A stretch of DNA of 64,000 bases. Origin: Leifsonia sp. 1010. Lineage in GTDB: Bacteria > Actinomycetota > Actinomycetes > Actinomycetales > Microbacteriaceae. Of the stretch, positions 16,801 to 24,778 are shown in pieces (the first letter of the stretch is position 1; every line of letters starts with the position of its first letter). Location: contig NZ_JAVDSL010000001.1 in NCBI RefSeq assembly GCF_031455295.1, positions 1,488,001-1,552,000 of the forward strand, in the 5' to 3' direction. Position numbers and translations under genes: made by a program. Under the pieces are notes generated by a model, which was not told the DNA's origin, searched no databases, and saw only the letters and a list, made by a program, of their open reading frames with translations.

Positions 16801-17184
16801 GTGGGCGAAGTGGAACCCGAGGACGTGGTCGCGGAAGCGCACACCAGTGCGTCACGAGACCATTCGTCGCTGTGGATCGGGTTGATGCGGGTGCTCACTG
16901 CCCGACTCGAACAGCTTCCGGTACCCGCAGAAGTCGTCCCTGTCCGGGAGGTTGCCCACCGATACTGGTACGGGGCACGTGGCGACCCCGCTCAGCTGGT
17001 GGCGGCCAAGGAGCTCGCCTGGTCGTTTCTCAAGAAGTATCCTCCCGGCACGGATGTGACAACCCGCGAGGGTCGACTCGTGAGGGCCTGGCTCTGCGTA
17101 CTCGAGCCGAACGGCGATGATGAAGAAATTTCGATGACAACCGAGTGGTTTTCTGCCATGCTCTCGGATCTCCCAGCCGACTAG
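16801..17184 (+). CDS. Hypothetical small cytoplasmic protein
   Basis: 127 residues from GTG 16801; a TTG at 16789 overlapping the preceding stop would give 131. It is mostly helical, acidic at both ends, with no signal peptide or membrane segment. Trp/Tyr-rich stretches include HRYWYGARGDPAQLVAAKELAW. I do not recognise the family. It is probably co-translated with the CPCC-type protein upstream and shares its lower GC, so both likely arrived together. It ends 58 bp before the convergent aldo/keto reductase gene. Confidence 0.5.
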   Translation: MGEVEPEDVVAEAHTSASRDHSSLWIGLMRVLTARLEQLPVPAEVVPVREVAHRYWYGARGDPAQLVAAKELAWSFLKKYPPGTDVTTREGRLVRAWLCVLEPNGDDEEISMTTEWFSAMLSDLPAD

Positions 17185-17242
17185 TCTGTTGCGCTCGGCG
17201 CCCAAGCGCTCAGGTCACACCGGTTGCTCGGCCGCCGCTTCC

Positions 17243-18229
17243 TCAGCCCAGCGCCGCGTCGATCGCGGCGAGCACGTCGCCCGTCAACTCCGGCCCGTCG
17301 AGCGCGCCGAGGTTCTGTTCCAACTGCTGGACGCTGCTCGCGCCGATGATCGCCGAGACGACGACGGGGTTGCGGAGCACCCACTGCAGCGCGAGCTGGG
17401 CGAGCGTCTGTCCGCGCCCGGCGGCGATGTCGTTGAGCGCACGCACGCGGGTGAGCACGTCCTCGGTGAGGTCGGACTCGTGCAGGAAGGCGCTGGTGAC
17501 CGCGCGCGATCCCTCCGGCACTCCGCCCAGATAGCGGTCGGTCAGGAGGCCCTGGGCGAGCGGCGAGAACACGATGGCCGCGGCGCCCGCCTGCTCCACC
17601 GCATCCAGCACGCCGTCTTCGGGCGAGCGGTCGAAGAGGGAGTAGCGCGGCTGGTGCAGCAGCAGCGGCGTGCCGGAGCCGGCCAGCAGGGCGGCAGCCG
17701 CGGTGGTGCGTTCTGCGCCGTAGTTCGAGATCGCGGGGTAGAGCGCTTTGCCTCGCTCGACGGCGGTAGTGAGCGCGCCCATCGACTCCTCGAGCGGTGT
17801 CTCGAGGTCGGGCCGGTGGTGGTAGAAGACGTCCACATAGTCGAGGCCGAGGCGCGCGAGGCTCTGGTCGAGGGACGACAGGAGGTACTTGCGCGATCCG
17901 TGGTCGCCGTACGGGCCGGGCCACATCAGGTAACCGGCTTTGGTGGAGACGACGATCTCGTCCCGGTGGGCCTTCAGATCGGTGGCGAGGATGCGGCCGA
18001 ACACCTCCTCGGCAGCGCCGGGGGGAGGCCCGTAGTTGTTCGCCAGGTCGAAGTGCGTGATCCCGGCATCGAAGGCCCGGAGCACGATCGCGCGCTGCGT
18101 CTCGAAGGAGCGCGCGCTCCCGAAGTTCTGCCAGAGCCCCAGCGACAGCGGGGGCAGCAGCAGTCCGCTGCGGCCGGCGCGCCGGTAGGGCATCGAGTCG
18201 TATCGGGCGGGATCGGCGACGAAAGTCAT
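17243..18229 (-). CDS. Aldo/keto reductase, YghZ/glyceraldehyde-3-phosphate reductase type
   Basis: 328 residues with a NADPH-dependent aldo/keto reductase barrel. Features typical of the YghZ (L-glyceraldehyde 3-phosphate reductase) group are FDLANNYGPPPGAAEEVFGRIL, the long loop PGPYGDHGSRKYLLSSLDQSL, and YVDVFYHHRPDLETPLEE. Asp, Tyr (ANNYG), Lys (STKAGY) and His (YHH) form the catalytic tetrad. ATG 18229 is preceded by AGGAG; a longer open frame adds an atypical Arg-rich extension. It probably detoxifies aldehydes or methylglyoxal. Last of a same-strand run with the DJ-1/PfpI-like gene and LysR. Confidence 0.88.
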   Translation of the reverse strand: MTFVADPARYDSMPYRRAGRSGLLLPPLSLGLWQNFGSARSFETQRAIVLRAFDAGITHFDLANNYGPPPGAAEEVFGRILATDLKAHRDEIVVSTKAGYLMWPGPYGDHGSRKYLLSSLDQSLARLGLDYVDVFYHHRPDLETPLEESMGALTTAVERGKALYPAISNYGAERTTAAAALLAGSGTPLLLHQPRYSLFDRSPEDGVLDAVEQAGAAAIVFSPLAQGLLTDRYLGGVPEGSRAVTSAFLHESDLTEDVLTRVRALNDIAAGRGQTLAQLALQWVLRNPVVVSAIIGASSVQQLEQNLGALDGPELTGDVLAAIDAALG

Positions 18230-18329
18230 GCGGCAGGCTCCTGATCGGCGGGGGTGCGGAGCAACGGTACCGCGGATGCGCTTCACCCGCGGTACCGCGC
18301 CGCCACGATGCGCGTGTCAGTATCGCGCG

Positions 18330-19031
18330 TCAGGAGGCGAGCGCCTCCACCAAAGCCTTCGCGACCGCCTCGCTCGACTGCGGGTTCTGGCCGCTGATCA
18401 GATTGCCGTCTCGCACGACGTGCGAGGTCCACGCGTCGCCGTCCTCGACGAGCGCACCGCGCTCGCGCAGGGTGGAGGAGACGAACCAGGGGGTGTTCTC
18501 GCCGAGACCGCCGGTGCGCTCCTCCTCGTCCGTGAAGACCGTCAGGCGTCGGTCGGCGAAGGTGAACGCGCCGGACGCGTCGACGGCGCTGAGCAGGCCG
18601 GCGGGCCCGTGGCAGAAGGGCGCGATCAGCGTCCCGCGCGCATCCGCCTCGCTCAGGAGGGAGCCAAGTGCGGCATCGAACGCCAGGTCGGCCATCGGGC
18701 CGTGGCCGCCCGGCAGCACGACCGCGTCGTAGTCGGCGGCGACCGCCGAGTCGAGCGCGAGAGGATGCGCCAGGTCGTCCGCGATCTGGGAGAGGTAGGC
18801 GCGGAAGTCGTCGACCTTCGCCTGGTCGCCGACGATCTCGGCCGTGAGCGAACCGGGGTCGACGGTCGGGATGCGGCCGCCGGGCGTCGCGATGGTGATC
18901 GTGTGCCCCGCAGCCGTCAGGTCGCGGTGCGCGACGACCAGCTCTTCGGCCCAGAAACCGGTGGGATGCGCGGAGCCGTCCGCGAGGGTCAGGGAGTCGG
19001 CCACGGTCACGACCATCAGGATGTTCGACAT
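18330..19031 (-). CDS. DJ-1/PfpI-family protein (type 1 glutamine amidotransferase-like)
   Basis: 233 residues. The nucleophile elbow APFCHGPAGL gives Cys140-His141, and VVLPGGHGPMADL (104-116) is the Gly-rich oxyanion segment. N-terminal PTGFWAEELV (23-32) carries the conserved Glu of Hsp31-like proteins. The family contains glutathione-independent glyoxalases and holding chaperones; this layout best fits the short Hsp31/glyoxalase III-like group. With the aldo/keto reductase 100 bp downstream on the same strand, a reactive-aldehyde defence role is reasonable. AGGACC precedes ATG 19031. Confidence 0.85.
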   Translation of the reverse strand: MSNILMVVTVADSLTLADGSAHPTGFWAEELVVAHRDLTAAGHTITIATPGGRIPTVDPGSLTAEIVGDQAKVDDFRAYLSQIADDLAHPLALDSAVAADYDAVVLPGGHGPMADLAFDAALGSLLSEADARGTLIAPFCHGPAGLLSAVDASGAFTFADRRLTVFTDEEERTGGLGENTPWFVSSTLRERGALVEDGDAWTSHVVRDGNLISGQNPQSSEAVAKALVEALAS

Positions 19032-19122
19032 GGGGGTCCTTTCGACTCCCCGATTGTGGCGGCCCGCCGCGGTCGTTCCCGATCGGTGCGACCGCACCCG
19101 GGCATCGGAAATCTTGGGACGG

Positions 19123-19992
19123 TCAGCGCAGACAGCGGCGGAGGAACTCCGCGGCGGCGCCCAGCTGCGCATCCCGCTCCCACTCGCGACCGCGCGTCGC
19201 CAGGTACAGCGTGTTGAGTGGCGGCACCTCGGGGGAGTGGAGGGCGACCAGCGTTCCCTCGGCCAGGTCGCCCTCCACGAGGTAACGGGGGAGGACGGAG
19301 AGGCCGGCGCCTGCGAGCACGGCCGAGCGGATGCCGCGGAGGTCCGGGATGATCGCCGCGATCGTCGCGGGTTCCGGCCGCTTCCCGAACTCGCTGCGCC
19401 AGTAGCGCCGGATGATCGGCAGGTTCTCGGCGTACGCGACCACGGGCACCTCGTCGAGGGTCGCGCCCGTCCAGCGCGGCGCGGCGACGAGCACGAACTC
19501 CTCGTCGTACACGGGAACGCTGGTGATGCCGCGGCGGCGCGGGGGCACCGCGCTCACGACGATGTCGAGCGATCGGGCGGCCAGCTGGTCGAGCAGGTCG
19601 TCGGCGAGGCCGAACACGAACCGCAGGGTCGCATCCACCGCGTCCCGCGCCTCGGCGATGCGCGGCAGAACCATCAGCGAGAGGATGTCGGCAGCGCCGC
19701 CGATGTGCACCGATCGGCGCAGCGGGCCGGGCGTGCCGGCACCGGCCGTGGCATCCTCGATCGCGTCGAGATGCGCGGCCACCTCCCGGGCCAGCTCGGT
19801 GCCTTTGGGCGTGGCCGAGACGCCGGCCGGCCCTCGGGTGAAGACGGCGTATCCGAGCGACCGCTCCAGCGCATGGATGTGCGCGGAGACGGTCGGCTGC
19901 GAAATCCCCAGCAGGTCGGCGGCGCGGGTCAGCGAGCCGGTCCGCCACACCGTCACGAACGTGCGCAGGTGGTCGAGGCTCTGGCTGGTCAC
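19123..19992 (-). CDS. LysR-family regulator
   Basis: 289 residues from GTG 19992. Winged HTH at 5-64 (LRTFVTVWRTGSLTRAADLL, then ISQPTVSAHIHALE) and a two-subdomain effector region. It lies 91 bp upstream of the DJ-1/PfpI gene on the same strand and 26 bp downstream of the amidohydrolase, rather than in the usual divergent layout, so its target is uncertain. The co-directional redox genes are the best candidates. It has the highly variable binding pocket typical of LysR proteins, so the ligand cannot be guessed. Confidence 0.88.
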   Translation of the reverse strand: MTSQSLDHLRTFVTVWRTGSLTRAADLLGISQPTVSAHIHALERSLGYAVFTRGPAGVSATPKGTELAREVAAHLDAIEDATAGAGTPGPLRRSVHIGGAADILSLMVLPRIAEARDAVDATLRFVFGLADDLLDQLAARSLDIVVSAVPPRRRGITSVPVYDEEFVLVAAPRWTGATLDEVPVVAYAENLPIIRRYWRSEFGKRPEPATIAAIIPDLRGIRSAVLAGAGLSVLPRYLVEGDLAEGTLVALHSPEVPPLNTLYLATRGREWERDAQLGAAAEFLRRCLR

Positions 19993-20018
19993 GGGGTCAC
20001 CCTATGCGACGGCGGGTG

Positions 20019-21023
20019 TCATCCGATGCCGAACAGGGCTCTCGCGTTGCCGGATGCGAACGCGCCCCGGGCGGTCTCGTCGGGCAACGCATCGAGGAAG
20101 ACCTCGATCTCGTCGGAGGTCGGAAGCTGGAACGGGTAGTCGGTGGAGAACAGGATGCGGTCCGGCGTCGTCACCGCGAGCGCATGGTGGAGCATGGCCG
20201 GGTCCAGCATCCCGGATGCCGTGATCCAGACGTTCTGCTGCAGGTATTCGGTGATCGACCGCTCGAGTCCCGCGGCGCGGGCGAGCCCGTCCGCCCGCTG
20301 GTGCCAGAACAGGAGCAGTTCACCCCAGTGGCCGAGAACGAGCTGCAGGTTCGGGTGCCGATCGAGCACGCCGCGTGTCATCAGCCGGAGGGCCGCCGTG
20401 CCCGCTTCGAGGTGCCAGCCCCACCCGAAGGTGGCGAGGGCGAGGTCGGCGAGGTCGCTGAAGCCGCTGTAGCTGGTGGCGCGAACCATGGCCGGCGGGA
20501 TCTGCGGGTGGATGAAGATCGGCTGCCGCAGCCGGGCCGCGACCGCCCAGAGGTCGTCGAAGCGGGGGTCGTCGAGCAGGATGTCGCCGGCGCGGCCGTG
20601 AACCATCGCGCCGGTGAGGCCGAGTGCGGATGCCCGTTCGAGCTCCCCGGCCGCGTCCGCGGGGTCAGTCAGCGGCAGCGTCGCCATTGCCCGGAACCGG
20701 TCGGGATGGGTGCTCACGATCGAGGCCGCAGCATCGTTGGCCTCGCGGCTGAGCATCGCGGCATCCGCCCTCGAAAGACCCTGTGCTCCTGGGGGTGCCA
20801 GCGACAGCACCTGCAGCGCGACGCCCTGCGCATCCATCGTCGCGATCCTGTCGGCGTCCACGTCGGCGAGCCGGCTTCGCGCACCGCCGTGGTCGTTGAG
20901 TGCGAGGCTCTCGTCGCGGACTCCGGGCGGCTGCGCTCGGAGTGCTGCGTCGATGCCGTCGAAGGTCCAGTGCTCCTCGATGCCGACCAGACCCGGCGTC
21001 GTGGCCTGCGTGTTCTCGCTCAT
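20019..21023 (-). CDS. Amidohydrolase_2 (ACMSD/resorcylate decarboxylase-like)
   Basis: 334-residue metal-dependent TIM-barrel enzyme. The N-terminal metal motif GIEEHW (Glu16, His18), a barrel His in PIFIHPQ, HWGELL, and the late Asp in FSTDYPF fit the Amidohydrolase_2 family of non-oxidative decarboxylases and hydrolases (gamma-resorcylate, ACMSD, isosaccharinate-type). The exact substrate, probably an aromatic acid, is not evident. AGGAGA precedes ATG 21023. It is divergent from a TetR gene across a perfect 10-bp inverted repeat, implying induction by its own substrate. Confidence 0.85.
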   Translation of the reverse strand: MSENTQATTPGLVGIEEHWTFDGIDAALRAQPPGVRDESLALNDHGGARSRLADVDADRIATMDAQGVALQVLSLAPPGAQGLSRADAAMLSREANDAAASIVSTHPDRFRAMATLPLTDPADAAGELERASALGLTGAMVHGRAGDILLDDPRFDDLWAVAARLRQPIFIHPQIPPAMVRATSYSGFSDLADLALATFGWGWHLEAGTAALRLMTRGVLDRHPNLQLVLGHWGELLLFWHQRADGLARAAGLERSITEYLQQNVWITASGMLDPAMLHHALAVTTPDRILFSTDYPFQLPTSDEIEVFLDALPDETARGAFASGNARALFGIG

Positions 21024-21076
21024 GGCATCTCCTGTCAGTTCTGGGAGGTCGATACAGAGGAATTCGCTCATCGGCC

Positions 21077-21105
21077 GTTGAGCGACGGTATCACAGTCGC
21101 TCAAC
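21077..21105. promoter_or_regulatory. TetR operator GTTGAGCGAC-N9-GTCGCTCAAC
   Basis: Perfect 10-bp inverted repeat (21077-21086 and 21096-21105) with a 9-nt spacer in the 99-bp region between the divergent amidohydrolase and TetR genes. Size and symmetry are right for a TetR dimer, and the site sits 18 bp from the tetR ATG, so autoregulation is expected. Confidence 0.8.
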
Positions 21106-21122
21106 AGCTGTAGAGTGAACGC

Positions 21123-21659
21123 ATGGACGCCTCTCCCTCGCGCGCAGAACGCCGCGCCGCGACCGCCGCCCGGATCCTCGATGCCGCGCAGGCCGAGTTC
21201 GGTGCCCATGGCGCAGAAGGAGCGACCATCCGGGGCATCGCGCGACGCGCCGGCGTGGATCCGTCCCTCGTGCTCCAGCACTACGGCTCCAAGCAGGGGC
21301 TGTTCGCGCTCGCCGTCCGCCCGGCCGCCGATCTCACGGCCGAAGGGGTGCCGGCCCACCTGGCGGAGGTGCTCGAGGCCCGGTTGACGGACCTCTCGCC
21401 TGCGACCAAAGCGCTCATGCGGTCGATGCTCACCTCTGCTGAGGCTGCTGCGGTGATGCGCGAGTATCTCCAGGAGCGCACCGAGAACCTGGCCCGCACG
21501 TTCTCGGGTGACGACGCCGAGCTGCGCGCTGCGGCGATCGTCTCGAGCATCCTCGGCGTCACCATCGCCCGGCACTTCCTCGACCTCGCGCCGCTGAAGG
21601 ATGCCGATGAGGCTCAGATCGCGGCCCTGACGACCACCTGGCTGTCACCGCTCACCTGA
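21123..21659 (+). CDS. TetR-family regulator
   Basis: 178 residues: DNA-binding domain 8-55 (ARILDAAQAEFGAHGAEGAT, then IRGIARRAGVDPSLVLQHYG) and a short helical ligand domain. By position it represses the divergent Amidohydrolase_2 gene through the 21077-21105 operator. The aromatic or carboxylic substrate of that enzyme is the likely inducer; that is inference. The gene is convergent with marR downstream, a GC hairpin separating them. Confidence 0.85.
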   Translation: MDASPSRAERRAATAARILDAAQAEFGAHGAEGATIRGIARRAGVDPSLVLQHYGSKQGLFALAVRPAADLTAEGVPAHLAEVLEARLTDLSPATKALMRSMLTSAEAAAVMREYLQERTENLARTFSGDDAELRAAAIVSSILGVTIARHFLDLAPLKDADEAQIAALTTTWLSPLT

Positions 21660-21662
21660 CGG

Positions 21663-21684
21663 CGCGCCGGTCGATCCCGGCGCG
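21663..21684. terminator. Bidirectional GC hairpin between convergent tetR and marR
   Basis: CGCGCCGG (21663-21670), a 6-nt loop TCGATC and CCGGCGCG (21677-21684) form an 8-bp perfect stem in the 40-bp gap between two convergent stops. No T-run follows, so it is a weak or factor-assisted terminator. Confidence 0.5.
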
Positions 21685-21699
21685 GGCTGACCTGCTCGA

Positions 21700-22179
21700 C
21701 TAGCCGACCGGCAGTCCGACTCGGCTGCTCTCCAGTGCCGCGCGCAGCCGCGCGAGGACCGGGCCCATCGCATCGATATCCGACGGCGTCATGTCGGGGG
21801 ACACGAGTTCGGCGAGGCGCTCGCGGAACGTGCTCTCGGCTTCGGCGACGAGGTCCGCGCCCGCGGGCGTGAGGCTGACCAGGGACGAGCGCCCGTCTGC
21901 CGGATTCGGATGGCGGGTGACCCAGCCTCGGGTTTCGAGGCGGTCGACGCCTTTGCTGATCGCGCCGATCCCCGCGGCGAAGTTCGTGGCGACATCAGCG
22001 ATGCGGGAGCCGGGGTGGTCGCGGAAGTAGCGGAGGAACTCGTATTGCGAGGTCGCGATGCCGTGCTCTCGGCGCAGTGTCTCGCCGATCGCGTTGTACA
22101 GCCGCGTCTCGCACCGGACCAGGTCGTCGAACAGCCGGACGAGGCCGTCGGTTGCACTTTTAGTTGCCACGGCATACAT
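21700..22179 (-). CDS. MarR-family regulator
   Basis: 159 residues from ATG 22179. Winged-helix fold with recognition region RIADVATNFAAGIGAISKGVDRLE and the wing NPADGRSSLVSLTPAG. The frame remains open to 22251, but that stretch runs through the operator repeats and lacks a ribosome-binding site. It is divergent from an alpha/beta hydrolase gene. Two copies of TTGCCACGGCA, one overlapping its own first codons, indicate that it represses both genes until a small aromatic or lipophilic ligand binds. Confidence 0.87.
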   Translation of the reverse strand: MYAVATKSATDGLVRLFDDLVRCETRLYNAIGETLRREHGIATSQYEFLRYFRDHPGSRIADVATNFAAGIGAISKGVDRLETRGWVTRHPNPADGRSSLVSLTPAGADLVAEAESTFRERLAELVSPDMTPSDIDAMGPVLARLRAALESSRVGLPVG

Positions 22180-22206
22180 TCTACGAGATACTTGCCACGG
22201 CAAGTA
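22164..22206. promoter_or_regulatory. Paired MarR operators over the divergent start sites
   Basis: TTGCCACGGCA occurs at 22164-22174, overlapping the marR start codon, and again at 22192-22202, 28 bp away. The second is embedded in TACTTGCC-AC-GGCAAGTA (22189-22206), an inverted repeat with 8-bp arms. This is a typical MarR dimer site, and the copy over the marR start would give tight autorepression. Confidence 0.8.
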
Positions 22207-22226
22207 ATCGGAGACGAGGAGAGAAC

Positions 22227-23129
22227 ATGAGCAGGGAACAGCGACGAGCACTCGACAGGCAGCTGCGCGAGGCGCCGCAGCCGGACGGACCGGTCTCGGT
22301 CGAGAGCATGCGAGAGGGCTTCGCCCGGCTGATGAGCCAGTTCCCCATCCCCTCCTCCGTCCGCCGGACCCCTACCGAGGTCGCCGGCCGACCGGCGGTT
22401 CTCGTGGAGCCGTCCACGAACCAGCGCCCCGGCACGATGCTCTACTTCCACGGAGGCTCGTTCTCGCTCGGTTCGCCCGAGACGGCGATGGCGCTGACGG
22501 CGCATCTGGTCGAGCGGACCGGGGTACGGGCGCTCTCGCTCGACTACCGGCTCGCGCCCGAACACCCCTTCCCCGCCGCGATCGACGACTGTCTGGCCGC
22601 CTACCGGGCCCTGCTGGACGACGGCGTCGACGCCGCGTCGATCGTGCTGGCCGGCGACTCCGCGGGCGGAGGGCTGGCGGTCACGACGACCCTCGCGGCA
22701 CGGGATGCGGGTCTCCCGGTCCCCGCGGGCATCGTCGCCTTCTCGCCAGGGCTCGACCACACGCGCTCCGGCGAGTCGATGACGACGAAGCAGGGGGTCG
22801 ATCCCTTCTTCACCGCCGAAGGGATGCGTCGCACCGGCGAGCTCTACCTCGACGGTCAGGATCCGCACCAGCCGCTGCTCGCCCCCGCGGTCCTCGGCGA
22901 CCTGAGCGGGTTCCCGCCGATGCTGCTGCAGGTCGGCACCAACGAGCTGCTGCTCGACGACTCCGTGCGGCTCGCCGACCGGGCGTGGGAGGCGGACGTC
23001 GACGTGATCCTCGATGTGGTCGCGGACGTCCCCCATGTGTTCCCCGCCTTCGTGGGGATGCTCGACGAAGCGGACGAGGCCGTCGACCGGGCGGTGTTGT
23101 TCATCACGCAGCGGCTGCGCACCCGCTGA
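22227..23129 (+). CDS. HSL-family alpha/beta hydrolase (esterase/lipase)
   Basis: 300-residue cytoplasmic esterase of the hormone-sensitive lipase family. The oxyanion motif HGGSF (about 91-95) and nucleophile elbow GDSAGG (about 156-161) are followed by the Asp/His pair in the last quarter (LLDDS and DVPHVFPAF). A substrate-binding N-terminal cap occupies the first 60 residues. ATG 22227 follows GAGGAGAG. Divergent from marR across paired operators, so expression probably responds to a small organic ester or its hydrolysis product. Confidence 0.88.
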   Translation: MSREQRRALDRQLREAPQPDGPVSVESMREGFARLMSQFPIPSSVRRTPTEVAGRPAVLVEPSTNQRPGTMLYFHGGSFSLGSPETAMALTAHLVERTGVRALSLDYRLAPEHPFPAAIDDCLAAYRALLDDGVDAASIVLAGDSAGGGLAVTTTLAARDAGLPVPAGIVAFSPGLDHTRSGESMTTKQGVDPFFTAEGMRRTGELYLDGQDPHQPLLAPAVLGDLSGFPPMLLQVGTNELLLDDSVRLADRAWEADVDVILDVVADVPHVFPAFVGMLDEADEAVDRAVLFITQRLRTR

Positions 23130-23150
23130 CCGTACCGAGAGCGGCCGGGA

Positions 23151-23546
23151 TCAGGCCTGCCGGGGCTGCTCGGCTTCCTCGTCGGCGAGGATGTCGTCGG
23201 CGTTAGCCGCGATCCATGACATCAGGGGCAGCAGGTGCTCGGTCAGCTCGTGGCCGCGGGCGGTGAGGCTGTAGTCCACCCGCGGCGGGATGGTCGGCTG
23301 CGCCGTGCGGAGCACGAAGCCGTCGGCCTCGAGGGTGCGGAGCGTCTGCGCCAGCATCTTCTCGCTGATGCCCTGCACCGTTCGGCGCAGCTCGCCCCAG
23401 CGGAGGTCGCTCTGCGAGAGCGCCACGAGCACCAGCACACCCCAGGTGCTGGTGACGTGGTTGAGGACGATTCGGGTGGGGCACGCCGACGGGAGCACGC
23501 CGTCGGTGAAGCCGAAGCCGTTGAGTGACGCAAGACTGGTGTCCAC
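23151..23546 (-). CDS. HxlR-family regulator
   Basis: 131 residues with a single winged HTH of HxlR type: TWGVLVLVALSQSDLRWGELRR, GISEKMLAQTLRTLEADGFV, and the wing PPRVDYSLTARG. The usual N-terminal Cys is present (SACPTR). GTG 23546 is the start. Divergent from the QorB-like reductase; this HxlR/quinone-reductase pair matches the ytfH/qorB arrangement known from other bacteria. The intergenic region contains TACC-N8-GGTA (23557-23572) as a candidate site. It likely senses electrophiles or quinones. Confidence 0.88.
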   Translation of the reverse strand: MDTSLASLNGFGFTDGVLPSACPTRIVLNHVTSTWGVLVLVALSQSDLRWGELRRTVQGISEKMLAQTLRTLEADGFVLRTAQPTIPPRVDYSLTARGHELTEHLLPLMSWIAANADDILADEEAEQPRQA

Positions 23547-23639
23547 GTCAGTAACTTACCAAAAAGTGGGTACCTGCGATGGGGAAGTAATGGATGCGGA
23601 GATGAGTTGCCTCCGATGTCCGATCGAAAGGAACCCATC

Positions 23640-24509
23640 ATGACCATCGTCGTCACCGGCGCCACCGGCCACCTCGGCCGCCTCACCGTCGACTCCCTGC
23701 TCGCCCGCGGCGTCGCCGCCTCCGACATCCGCGCGGCCGGCCGTTCCGCCGAGCGGCTCGCCCCGCTCGCAGCGCGGGGCGTCCAGACCGCCGTCATCGA
23801 CTTCGAGAAGCCCGAGACGCTCACGGAGGCCTTCGCCGGTGCGGACGCCGTGCTGATCGTGTCCGGCTCGGAGGTCGGCAAGCGGGTGCAGCAGCACCGC
23901 AACGCGATCGAAGCCGCCGAGGCCGCGGGCGTCGGCCGGCTCGTCTACACGAGCGCACCGCACGCGACCGACGGGGCGCTCGTGCTGGCCCCGGAGCACA
24001 AGGCGACCGAGGAGCTCCTCACCGCGTCGTCGCTGCCCGTGACGATCCTCCGCAACAACTGGTACACCGAGAACTACACCGGCCTGATCGACCAGGCCGC
24101 CGCGACCGGCGAGATCGTCGGCAGCGCCGGCGACGGACGGGTCGCGAGCGCCTCCCGCAAGGACTACGCCGAGGCCGCCGCCGTCGTGCTGACGACCCCG
24201 GGCCACGAGGATGCGGTCTACGAGCTGAGCGGCGACACCGCCTGGACGTTCGACGAGCTGGCATCCGTCCTCGGCGAACTGGTGGGCCGCGACGTCGTCT
24301 ACCGGTCGGTCTCGCCGGAGGAGCACACGCGCATCCTCACCGACGCCGGACTCGACGAGGGCACGGCCGGATTCGTCGTCGCACTCGACGGCAACATCCG
24401 GGACGGCGAGCTCGCCGACGCCCACAGCACGCTCGCGGAGCTCATCGGCCGCCCGACGACGCCCCTCGCTCAGGGACTCGCGGAGTCGCGCTCCGAGGCC
24501 GCGGCCTAG
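23640..24509 (+). CDS. qorB: NmrA-like NAD(P)H:quinone oxidoreductase (QorB type)
   Basis: 289-residue atypical SDR. The nucleotide-binding motif VTGATGHLGRLTVDSLL starts at residue 4. NmrA/QorB signatures include LIVSGSEVGKRVQQHRNAIEA and YTSAPHAT. The catalytic Tyr-x3-Lys of classical SDRs is replaced, as in this subfamily, and ILRNNWYTENY is the characteristic substrate-side motif. It should reduce quinones or azo dyes in the cytoplasm using NADPH. ATG 23640 follows AAAGGA. The divergent HxlR gene probably controls it in response to quinone stress. A rho-independent-like terminator follows. Confidence 0.85.
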   Translation: MTIVVTGATGHLGRLTVDSLLARGVAASDIRAAGRSAERLAPLAARGVQTAVIDFEKPETLTEAFAGADAVLIVSGSEVGKRVQQHRNAIEAAEAAGVGRLVYTSAPHATDGALVLAPEHKATEELLTASSLPVTILRNNWYTENYTGLIDQAAATGEIVGSAGDGRVASASRKDYAEAAAVVLTTPGHEDAVYELSGDTAWTFDELASVLGELVGRDVVYRSVSPEEHTRILTDAGLDEGTAGFVVALDGNIRDGELADAHSTLAELIGRPTTPLAQGLAESRSEAAA

Positions 24510-24521
24510 TCGCACCCCTCA

Positions 24522-24556
24522 CGAGAGCCCGTGTTCGTTCCGAATGCGGGCTCTCG
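24522..24556 (+). terminator. Terminator after qorB-like gene
   Basis: CGAGAGCCCG (24522-24531) and CGGGCTCTCG (24547-24556) form a 10-bp perfect stem with a 15-nt loop, followed by CGCTTTTGCC. It begins 13 bp after the stop codon: a clear intrinsic terminator. Confidence 0.8.
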
Positions 24557-24688
24557 CGCTTTTGCCGCGCCCACCGGTTCGCGTGCCCGCTCGCGTCGCT
24601 CGGAATCTCCAGGCGTGATGGGGAGCTATAACTAAAATTAGAAATCTAAATAAAGCACGGAAACCGAGAATGTATGTAAAACATGTCA

Positions 24689-24708
24689 AGTCCACTCTTT
24701 AGTGGACT
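24689..24708. promoter_or_regulatory. Hairpin in AT-rich leader of secreted protein gene
   Basis: AGTCCACT-CTTT-AGTGGACT is a perfect 8-bp stem with a 4-nt loop, 71 bp before the signal-peptide ATG. The upstream 24628-24685 is strikingly A/T-rich for this genome (TAACTAAAATTAGAAATC) and may hold the promoter and mark a horizontally acquired segment. Confidence 0.5.
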
Positions 24709-24778
24709 GTGGTTCGTCTACATCCCTGCGAGGCTGCGAGAACGTACCGATATGGCCGCACGTCTGAAGGGAAACTCG

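Noticed and set aside
24683-24778. Upstream ATG extension of the secreted protein
   Set aside because: The extension crosses the hairpin, lacks a ribosome-binding site, and would bury the signal peptide that begins at 24779.
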